DNA of 64,000 bases from NCBI GenBank assembly GCA_947095585.1, contig OX352763.1, positions 42,954,010-43,018,009 of the forward strand. The letters run 5' to 3'. Of the stretch, positions 55,866 to 64,000 are shown in pieces. The position numbers and the translations under genes are program-made. A model generated the notes under the pieces. The model was not told the DNA's origin and did not search any database. It was given only the letters and a program-made list of their open reading frames with translations. The stretch is from Nephrocerus scutellatus. Lineage: Eukaryota > Arthropoda > Insecta > Diptera > Pipunculidae. Numbering within the stretch: position 1 is the first letter of the stretch; the number at the start of each line of letters is the position of its first letter.

Positions 55866-57299
55866 ATGAATTGAAGTATTATTGAACTCATATAGAAAAT
55901 GTATATTCCCTTTTCTTTAAAATTTTATAAATTGGCTCCATACAAGAATTTATAATTACATTTATGTGTTATTTATGTGAATTCATATTATCTGAACAGA
56001 TTATGAGACATTAAAAAAAAAGTATGTCCGAACAGAGCACAAAGTTAAGATCCGTCTGATTTTTTTTTTGCCGCCGCCCAGAGGGCTGGGAGTACGTTGT
56101 TAAGAATAAATTTTGGGTCCACTATTTCTATTGATCGTAAGATCACGCAGGAGTAGTTTGACGTGCAGCGGTTTAACGTTTTTTTTTTAAGTTTTTCGGA
56201 TCTGACTGTGGACCAATTTACTCGACAAAGTCGACCAATTTTTCGATGGTTTTGTGAGGTCTCGGTACTCTTTTAGAGTTAGATTAGATTAGATAGTAAG
56301 GAAAAATTTCCGGAAAGAAATAAAACTTTCTTTTTTAAAAAGAATAATTTCCCTTTAACTTAATTTCAGTAAAATATAATATAGATGTAAGTTTAAAGTT
56401 TATAAGAAGACCAGACCGCATTTCGACTGAGAGACTCCCACTAAACCGATTCTACCTATCCTATAACCCAATTGCTCCTTGCATCTCCGTTTTAAATTCC
56501 GTTACATTTTTCCTTTTCGTATTTTTTTTTATAACACAAGTCGTGTCGACATTTTTTTTGTTAACGAGGAGGTGTCACTGGTAAGTGACAAGGACCGCCA
56601 GTCATACTCCGAGAAACCGCGAGCGTGTGGCGACGTCCTTGCCACTAGTGGGACCTCGCTCGCTAGAAGATGGCGCCCAACGACTTGTGCTTTACCTATT
56701 GTTTCCTGACAGGCAGGAATTGCCTTAATGAAGTTCCTGGCTTTTGGCCAACTTAACTTATATAATTTAATACATTAATACTCTAATAGGCTTGACCCCC
56801 GAATATGTACTTATGAACGCGACGTATAGTACAAGTAAATTTTGGTTCGGTGCTTCATTCGTCTTGAGGTAGAGGTTCCTCTCAATCTTGGTGGATCGGC
56901 CTCATCACAGAGGCTCCCCGCTGGTGCTTTGAGATGCGATCCGCTGGGATGAGACGAAGCCTCTACTGACGTTTAACGACTTTCCGCAGAAACATCGAGA
57001 AAACCGACTATGACATGATATACAAAACTAGAACAGACTATTAATAATATATAGTTTTTTAAAAGAAGAAGAGAAAAGAGAAACAAAGTTTCAATTTGTG
57101 ATCTGCTCGCAAGGTTTTATTTTTAAAGATTGATCCAATTTAAAGAAGGTAAGAAAAGAAACTCCTTTTGGCGTTCGTTTTTATTTTTGCAAACAAACCA
57201 GGGGCTTTCAAATACAATTTTAGAATTCAAAAGTTGATCTAAACGAACGTAAATTTTTTTTTTGGTTTAAAGGGAGAGAAAACTTAATTCTGTTCTGAT
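55866..57299. other. Unassigned, possible LTR-element relic
   Basis: Contains ATTAGATTAGATAG (56281-56296), a CACTGGTAAGTGAC stem (56575-56588) and a primer-binding-site-like TGGCGCCCAACG. 56870-56990 holds two loosely inverted CCTCTAC/GTAGAGG segments. No coding was recognised. Confidence 0.3.
56671..56682 (+). promoter_or_regulatory. Primer-binding-site-like motif
   Basis: TGGCGCCCAACG is complementary to the 3' end of tRNA-Lys as used by many LTR retroelements. The match stops after 12 bases, and no terminal repeat pair was found around it, so it may be a solo relic or chance. Confidence 0.3.
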
Positions 57300-57340
57300 T
57301 TTTTTAAATTCTCTTTATTAACTTCGCTTGCCCGTGGCAT
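57300..57340 (-). repeat. Family V right-end scrap
   Basis: AAATTCTCTTTATTAACTTC (57306-57325) and GCTTGCCCGTGGC. Only the terminus is present. Confidence 0.7.
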
Positions 57341-57425
57341 AATAAGGCCCTAAGATCAGATGGTATCCCAGTGGAGCTAATTAAAACAGGAGGTCCCGCA
57401 ATACACCAAACAATTCATGAACTAT
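57341..57425 (+). pseudogene. LINE RT0 fingers scrap
   Basis: The frame reads RSDGIPVELIKTGGPAIHQT IHEL, which resembles the (GP)DGIPAELxKxGG block just ahead of the RT of RTE-like and LINE-C-like elements. A stop follows at once. It abuts the family V terminus. Confidence 0.55.
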
Positions 57426-57569
57426 AATATCCTTGCAACGTTTTCCTTTCTTATTGCACTTGACAGATATTTAGTACAGGAACTTCAACTTCAAAATATA
57501 AAAACAAAAATTGTATAACACAACTTCTAATGTCGCTGCGGTAACAAGCGCCGATGGTAGACATAGATT

Positions 57570-58154
57570 TTTTTATAACATCACTAGCTGACCTGACAGA
57601 CGTTGTCCTGAAATGTTAAATCAAAGAAAAATTGAGAAAAAAACCTCAACCAAATGATTTATTTTTTTCATTAAATTTGAACACACAATGAATATTTGAA
57701 ATTCAATTTTGATTGCAATGTCGATGTCGATTGCAAGCCAATCGAAACAAAGCATTCGTTTGTTTGCTTGAACATCACTATTTCGTTCATTGCAATGCTT
57801 TATGATACACGACATTTTTTGAAGTGAATCTACTTTGCTATTTTTGCTGTTATCCGAATTTTTCGACTTTCCTTTGTAATTTTTTTCCAGGACCATAGCG
57901 AACAAAACAAACAAAAATTACGCAAATCCATCGTTCGAATCGTGACTTATGGTCACGAGTTCATACAAAAATCCTATGGAACAACGCACTTTCAGTTTTT
58001 CCTAAATTTTCTAATTTCTCGGGCAATTTTTCCAATTTATTTTTTAGCATAAGCGTTATTCGGACTACGATGAACTTTTCAAAATAAAAATGAGCCAAAT
58101 CAGTTCGGCCTTTCTCAAGTGATGTGGTTACCAAAGAACAGCATTTCATTTTTG
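57570..58154 (+). repeat. Family E repeat, longest copy (copy 2)
   Basis: Begins 'cactagctgacctgacagacgttgtcctg' (57582-57610), matching 62340-62368. Shares TTTGCTTGAACATCACT, TTCGTTCATTGCAATGCTTT and ATGATACACGACATTTTT with copy 3, and the 3' part with copy 1. It ends at the TA used by the maT-like element at 58155. Confidence 0.75.
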
Positions 58155-58156
58155 TA

Positions 58157-59450
58157 CCGGGTGACTGACACGAAGTGCTACCAATTTCAGACTGTCATTG
58201 CTGTCAAACCAGTGAAGAAAGAGCGCTCAAATTTACATTAATGAAAGCTCATTCCATTGTTTACAAGCGTACAAAAGCATTTTAGTGGAAAATATTCAAA
58301 AAAAAGTTATCCGCAGTGGAATTCAAGCGTAATAGTGTGATTGCTCTATTTTTGGCTAGAAAACCACAGCCGCTGATTGTTAACCTGTTAAAACATCTGC
58401 ATGTGAATAAAATGTTTGTGTATCGCACCATAAATCGTTGTAACGATACTGGCAGCATTGCAAAACGCCATGGGGGTGGACCAAAACGCACTGCAACATC
58501 GCCGGATATCATTGGGAAGGTGAAGGCCAAATTGGAATCCGCGCCGTAGCGGTAGAAAAATGGCTCGTGAGGCGAACATTTCGCTCGAACGGATGCAGCA
58601 CATATTGAAAGATCATCTTGGACTAAAGGCCTTGAAATTCCAAAAAACGCATGGTCTCACCGATGCTCAAAAAAAGTTAGAGTGGAAATAGCAAAGGAGT
58701 AGTTACGCTTGCACGCAAGTGGCGATTTGCCGAATTTGGTTTTCTCCGATGAGTCACCGTTCGTTATTGAGAAATATGTGAACAAGCAAAACGACCGTAT
58801 TTACTTGCCCGGCCGTTCTACTGAAAATTTGGACCAACAGATTGCCACTCGAAACCAAGCGCCGCCGATGGTGATGGTTTGGGCCGCCGTAACGGCCGAA
58901 AGCCGTTCACCGCTCGTTTTTTTGGACCGTGGCATCACGATAAATGCTTAAATTTATCGGGATCATTTGTTGGAGGGAGCATTGAAGCCTTGGGCACAAA
59001 AACTTTTCGGCCGCAGAGCCTGGACATTTCAACAGGACTTGGCGCCGAGTCATACAGCGCGTCAATCAAGATTGGCTAAGAAACAACGTACCACGGTTCA
59101 TTTCCACTGCCCAATGGCCACCAAATTCACCGGATGCAAATCCGCTAGATTTCTCGGTTTGGGGTATTTTGAAGAGCTAGGTTGGGACAAAAAAATACCA
59201 AAGTGTCGATCATCTCAAGCAAGCGCTTCGCCGGGAATGGGTTAAAATACCGCAGAGCCACTTTCGTGCTGCATGCCATAGCTTTGTCGGCCGTTTGAAG
59301 GCCATAATCGCGGCTAAGGGTGGTTAAATCGAAAACGGCTAATGCAATTCGAAAACTTAAATATTTGTGAACTTTGATTCAATAAAATTTATCAAAAAAT
59401 AAAAATTCTGTGGCGTTTTGTTTTGGTAACACTTCGTGTCAGTCACCCTG
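58157..59450 (+). mobile_element. maT-like mariner element, full length with both ends
   Basis: 28-bp inverted ends with a shared core GGGTGACTGACACGAAGTG (58159-58177) and its inverse (59430-59448). Only two mismatches lie in 28 bp. Flanked by TA (58155-58156, 59451-59452). At 1,294 bp it is of intact length for the group. It lies inside family E. Confidence 0.9.
58240..59327 (+). pseudogene. maT-like (D,D~37D) transposase, frameshifted
   Basis: Cuts and pastes the element by binding its ends. EFKRNSVIALFLARKPQPLI, NKMFVYRTINRCNDTGSIAK and a GGGPKRT linker to 58549 form the two HTH domains. A shift leads to KMAREANISLERMQHILKD. The first catalytic Asp lies in LVFSDESPFVIEKYVNKQND (58736-58795). 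MVMVWAAVTAESRSPLVFLD ends at a shift. LEGALKPWAQKLFGRRAWTF runs to QQDLAPSHTA (second Asp at about 59036). The third Asp is in SPDANPLDFSVWG, in the shifted frame near 59146. Counting bases between the last two gives 109 nt, so about 37 residues once a small indel is allowed for. The end RLKAIIAAKGG-stop is at 59325-59327. Three or four single-base shifts and a stop; all three Asp codons are intact, so decay is recent compared with its neighbours. Confidence 0.9.
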
Positions 59451-59452
59451 TA

Positions 59453-62050
59453 TAATTATTATGACAACTCTGATACAAAGTTGTAACTTGCAACTTTTAA
59501 CTCACGCAATTAGTTCAAATTTCAAAAAAAAAAAATTCAATCAGCAGATCGAATAATTCAAATCAAATTTAATAATTGAATTAAGTTAAACTGGAAAATA
59601 AAATTAACAAATATCTGATGTGTACTGTTAGATGGAGGGTGAATACGTAGTTTAGTCATGTATGCTGAAACGACTAAATGGATGCGTAACAGCAAACATT
59701 ACAAATACCAATTTAATTTAATTTAATTATAAGTCTAATAATTTCGCATGAGAGGATTGCAGGAAGTATAGATGGGTGGCGGTAGTGGTGAGCCGGAAGT
59801 ACTGTTGGATATTTCATTTGTCTGTGTCAAACGACGGCGTTGCTATGCCTAATTTAATTACACGTGCGAAATAGAAGTCATTTTTGTGCTTCTGCGCATT
59901 TATAAATTCGTGGGATTAAATTAATTTGCTCGAGGACATGTTGTATGTGATATTGGCAATTTGGGAATTATAGAATAGAAATTCCGTTTCCGCTCGAATG
60001 ATAACTTTCTAAATGGACAAAATGAATGTAAAATTGCAATAACAAAACATGCCATGCACAACCCAGATACATCCCCTCAACGGCAAAATCAAGTTTATAA
60101 TTTATCGCATAACACAGAGTTATGCTGTCAGTTAACTTGTTCCTTTACATCACATTGCATCGACGCGCATACAAACCACCGCAGCGGCAAAATCCGCAGG
60201 AGTGAATTATGCGTTGCCAACTCCTCGCTGAAGGTGGATCATTGCGTGATGATTTACGGTTCGCATCGGTTCAGCGCCTTTCTCGCCATTCCATTCGGTT
60301 CAATTAACCTATGGGGCGGGCAACGAATCCCGAATGGATATTGTCCCAGGTCCCGTATAATTCTATTTGGAAAAGTTTTACAAACAAGTCCATAAATTTG
60401 TCGAACGTGCTACTAAGCCTGGTAATAGAACTTAATCCCAGCGAGAATTACGTACACTTAACGGCCGGCGCGTATACTGTGGGTCGGTCCGCCTCTCTTG
60501 CAATTTCTCTGGCGTACTAAATAAATAAACCAAATTAAATTTTCATTAGAATCCTTACACTCTCGGTATTTCAGCACAGCCGTCCGACTGCCACAATTGA
60601 GTTAAGTGGAATTTTATAACGTGACTCGCCTGTCCTAACTACATTTGAGACTCGTACACACAACACGTTACCTTCGACGTTATTAAATTCGTGCACATTT
60701 TTGTTGCGACATTTCACGTCATCTAACGACAAGAAGCAGTAAAAGCTGTACAAATTCCAAAAAAAAATACTGTTAAGCTTTTAACAGTTTCATCTCACAT
60801 AAAAATTCCAAAGTAAGAATTCCTCTTTTAATCGCAACTTCGCGCACGACAATCAACTGCCCTATCCACTCTTTGTCAGCGATTACTTTTGCTATGCGTC
60901 TATAGCACTAATAAGGACGTATAGGCATTGAAGATTCTACAAATATAAAATCACGCATTCGGGAAATTGAAAGAGCTCATAACCGTTGCGTCGTGCTTCT
61001 TTCTTCATTCCTTGGCGAAAACGACCATGTAAGTGTTCGCAGGCGCCACGTACTTCAATTGGATCTTTTTAAGTTAAGTAATCTTTCCAATTGCTTTTTA
61101 CACATCCTGCCTGGAATTGGTGTAATTTCCTGATTCCACATCTTTCTTTGGGTAATAAAATCTGCATGTGTGCTACTAAGGTATCCTTATAAACTGTGTG
61201 GCTATGACGTTGATAGAGCGTATATTTCACTTTCGTCGTTAATTTTTTGTAAAAAAGATTTATAAATTCATTTAATAGTGATCTCCGTAATAGGTACTAT
61301 CCCAGCGTATACCGAACTTGTCCATTTACTGATAACCTGAACGTAACCTGAATTAGGGCGGTAACTGAACATGCTACTAGATTCTTATGAGCCTATACGG
61401 CAGAACCTGCGACCTTAAAACAAAGCATATATAAACCAGTTCTTAAATGGGGATGCGACACTAGTGTTCCCAGCAAAACAATTTGGTTTGGAATCCATAA
61501 CATTACTTCACGACAATAATTTTCAAATATTATTCATCAAATATTTTAAGTGCCCTAAAGCCTGTTAAACTGGCTGTTGAAGAGTTAGGAAGACGCGATG
61601 CATATTTGGTTACAGCTGATGAAATTTTGAAATTATTTTTTTTTTCCTTGCATGAAAACTAAAGAACCAAGATATTTTGGCAAAACGAGACAAACCGATT
61701 TTGTTTTTTAAATCAATAGCCTTACGGAGAATATTTGAGAGTATATGATGCACTTTCTAACTCGATATTGATCCACATTCTTAAATCGGCATTGCGAGCG
61801 ATTTCCCCATTCTGGCCAGACTAAACCTGAGTCAAACAATCTCACTCAGCTTGAGCCTACGGGACCCACCATCAGCATGATGACTTATATCATGCTAACA
61901 CCCTGGACAGCAGTGGTATTGTCAGCTTATTTCTCGTTGTCGCTCCTAATAGAATGGCAAACAACAGTATTTCAATACGAAAAGCCAATGAGGATTTATT
62001 TTTATAATTAGCGCACGCTTGAAGGGATTTGCACCCTTATAATGCCTAGG
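59453..62050. other. No recognised gene or repeat
   Basis: About 2.6 kb. The 113-codon frame at 60054-60395 is the longest. It has no recognisable domain and an unremarkable context. It could be a host exon, but nothing supports this. Confidence 0.35.
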
Positions 62051-62054
62051 CACA

Positions 62055-62245
62055 ACGTGGACTTTGAAAATATTTGGATAGAAGAAGAAAAGTGTTGTGG
62101 TGGGTGGAGTTGAGTTTACACCCGAGCACTTACAAACTAGAATATTGTGCTACTAAACCCACATTGATGGGCTGGCTCTGCATCTATAACATATCACATG
62201 AACAGGAGTGGGAGCCAATAGTTGTAACCACTGCACCACCGATAC
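62055..62245 (-). mobile_element. SINE-2, copy lacking its B box
   Basis: Minus strand: A box TGGTGCAGTGG (62228-62238), ATTGGCTC, the body, and 'cttttcttcttct' at about 62075-62087. An internal deletion removes the B-box region present at 23660-23670, so this copy should be transcriptionally weak. Confidence 0.7.
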
Positions 62246-62334
62246 AGATAATGGGGATGGCCTTGACTCAGCGATTCCTTAAGTGGGTTCCGTGGAAAAG
62301 TCACAAGGGTTTCGCGAATCAGTTACATTTATCA

Positions 62335-62665
62335 TTAAACTAGCTGGCCCTGGCAGACGTCGTCCTCTCGCATTTTCATTAAATTTGTTTGTGATCTTTT
62401 AATGAATTTGTGAAAAGCTATTTGGAATCTTAAACAAAAGTTAAAATGAGAGAAAAAAAAACGTCAACCAAATGATTTTTTTTCTTCCATTAAATTTGAA
62501 ATTACAATGAATCTCAAGGTGAGTTTTTAACATTTCGACTTCGATTGCAATATCACAGCAAACCAATCGGAACACGGCATTGGTTTGTTTTTATTGTTTG
62601 CTTGAACATCACTTTTTCGTTCATTGCAATGCTTTATGATACACGACATTTTTGTAAGCGAAACT
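62335..62665 (+). repeat. Family E repeat, 5' part (copy 3)
   Basis: 'aactagctggccctggcagacgtcgtcct' (62340-62366), then CGTCAACCAAATGATTTTTT, 'cattaaatttgaaa', TTGAACATCACTTTTTCGTT, CATTGCAATGCTTTATGATA and CACGACATTTTT. The 3' half is missing. Confidence 0.75.
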
Positions 62666-62824
62666 ACTTTATCGGCGGTGAGGATGAGTAGGTGAGTAGG
62701 TATCAAAAATAATTTTGTGTTGCCGTTTTGGAGTCACATTATTGGTCACATTATTGTGTTACATTTATAAATTTTGGGAACTAAATCAGTTTTCAACCGA
62801 TTTGTATGAAATTCGGTATGGGAT

Positions 62825-63330
62825 TTTGAGAGTCTTCTGGGGATCTTTTATGGATCTTTTTGGGGTCTTTTGGGGTCTTTTGAAGGCCATTTGGGGGTCT
62901 ATTGAGGGTTTTTGACTGTTTTTAGCGTTTTTTGAGGGTCTTTTCTGGGTCTTTGGAGAAGTCTTCATAGCGTTTTTTGAGGTTCTTCTCTGGGTCTTTG
63001 GAGAAATCTTTATAGGGTTTTTGGAGGCTCTTTGGAGAAGTCTTTATAGCATTTTTTGAGGGTCTTTTCTGGGTCTTTATAGCGTTTTTTGTGGGTCTTT
63101 TGGACGTCTTTTGAGGGTTTTTTTGGTGTCTTTTTGGGGTCTTTTGAGGTCTTTTGAGGGTTTTTTTGTGTCTTTTTGGGGTCTTTTAAAGTATTTTGGA
63201 GGTCTTTTGGGGATTCTTTTGAAGGTCATTTGGTGGCCTTTTGATAGTCTTTTGAGGGAATTGAGTGCGTCTTTTGTGGGTGTTTTGGGGGTGTTTTAGG
63301 AATTTTTTTGAGTATCTATTGAAATTTTTG
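62825..63330 (+). repeat. G/T-rich degenerate minisatellite
   Basis: A run of GGGGTCTTTT-type 10-bp units with insertions. A longer unit of about 65-70 bp ('agcgttttttgagggtcttttctgggtctttggagaag') repeats about three times between 62920 and 63090. Strongly strand-asymmetric, with almost no C outside GTC. Frames across it are repeat artefacts. Confidence 0.8.
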
Positions 63331-63572
63331 GGGTTTTTTTAATTTAAGGATTTAAACCCCTTGAACGTGTGTACATTAAAAAAAAAATTAAAAAAAACTT
63401 GTTATTTAAATAAATGTTATATGTGTGTATTCTGAATAGTTAACAACATTAATAATACATTTTTAATTTAAAACGTTTGAAACAAGTATTGTGCGTAGTA
63501 GTTTGCTTTGATCTGAAAAAAACTGCAAACTCGCTTTGGTTTAATGATTGCTCGTTTAAATTCCTTTTATCT

Positions 63573-63765
63573 TAAATTCTCTTTATTAACATCGTGGGCT
63601 CAGTGGTTAAGTTTGTAAAAATTTGGAAGTGATCGGGCCACAGGACCGAAGGACTCCCATATAATTTTTTTTTTAAATTAACCTTTTTTTTAAACATGTT
63701 ATTCCATCAGAGAATTTACAGGAATCATTTTAATTTTCATGGGCTGTTTTTATGGGTTGTTTTTA
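63573..63765 (-). repeat. Family V, two-ended copy with a SINE-head scrap
   Basis: Right end AAATTCTCTTTATTAACATCG (63575-63595), then GTGGGCTCAGTGGTTAAG (63595-63612), which resembles the SINE-1 head, then a family V unit (GGAAGTGATCGGGCC) and the left end CAGAGAATTTACAGGAATCA (63705-63724). Confidence 0.65.
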
Positions 63766-64000
63766 AAAACTTATTTTTTGAATATACAAGAAATTCAATA
63801 AAATAATTAATTATGAACAGACGAAAAAAATCTTTTAATATATTATGTGTAAATATTTATGTATGTATGTATAGGTTTTACATGTTTAAATGAATTAAAT
63901 ATTGTCTTAGAAACCAATTTAATGTAATATTTTAAAATATGTTATTTGAAATTGAATCGAGAATTTAAAATTAAATTCCCGATACCCTCTAGTCCTGACG
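63766..64000. other. AT-rich end of window
   Basis: Short ATGTATGTATGT run at 63859-63870. Nothing else recognised. Confidence 0.4.

Noticed and set aside
60054..60395. 113-codon frame as a host gene
   Set aside because: No recognisable domain, no plausible neighbouring exons and ordinary composition. A chance open frame is likely in 64 kb.

Overview
This window looks like transposon-packed, gene-poor nuclear DNA from a dipteran insect, probably a brachyceran fly. The evidence is AT-rich non-coding sequence with no operons or ribosome binding sites, together with decayed mariner, maT-like and piggyBac transposases, RNase H-bearing non-LTR retrotransposons, tRNA-derived SINEs and a gag-bearing LTR element. 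The species cannot be fixed from the sequence. I find no convincing host protein-coding gene. Almost every recognisable coding stretch is a broken transposon gene.

Family names used below are mine. Family V is a dispersed repeat whose ends resemble inverted AAATTCTCTA and whose interior carries 1 to about 9 units of 120-130 bp, each with an ACACATGTGT-like palindrome. Family D is a CACACGCG-rich repeat of about 165 bp. Family E is a repeat of unknown class. LINE-A and LINE-B are RT plus RNase H elements of the Jockey/LOA/I kind. LINE-C is an EN plus RT element of the F52C9.6/RTE-like kind. SINE-1 and SINE-2 are two tRNA-derived families.

Layout. 0-6 kb: family V copies, a SINE-1 fragment and a fresh 79-bp tandem duplication. 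6-11.5 kb: a 10-bp minisatellite, family E, a Tc1/mariner transposase relic, the best SINE-1 copy and an R1/I-like RT relic. 13.4-16 kb: LINE-A copy 1 flanked by family D. 16.8-21.5 kb: LINE-B, a nearly full-length but riddled element. 22-24 kb: family V, SINE-1 and SINE-2. 26-27.3 kb: a TTAA-flanked MITE carrying a nested mariner. 27.9-30.2 kb: a family V array joined to a 98-bp satellite with a five-unit higher-order repeat. 30.5-33.1 kb: a transposase fragment, a perfect 19-bp hairpin, and a family V copy split by LINE-A copy 2. 34.6-37.4 kb: LINE-A copies 3 and 4, a foldback insertion with a 12-bp duplication, and LINE junctions. 39.1-41.7 kb: an LTR element with gag only. 42-49 kb: LINE-C, piggyBac and family V. 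51-55.9 kb: a mariner fragment, LINE-C, family D and a family V array. 57.3-59.5 kb: family E interrupted by a 1.3-kb maT-like mariner. 62-63.8 kb: SINE-2, family E, a G/T-rich minisatellite and a last family V copy.

The genes do not work as a pathway. The window is a stratigraphy of insertions. Nesting gives relative ages: V is older than LINE-A copy 2, E is older than the maT-like element, the MITE is older than its mariner, and LINE-A copy 4 is older than the foldback. The most interesting material is the set of non-autonomous families: the two SINEs, family V and the 98-bp satellite.
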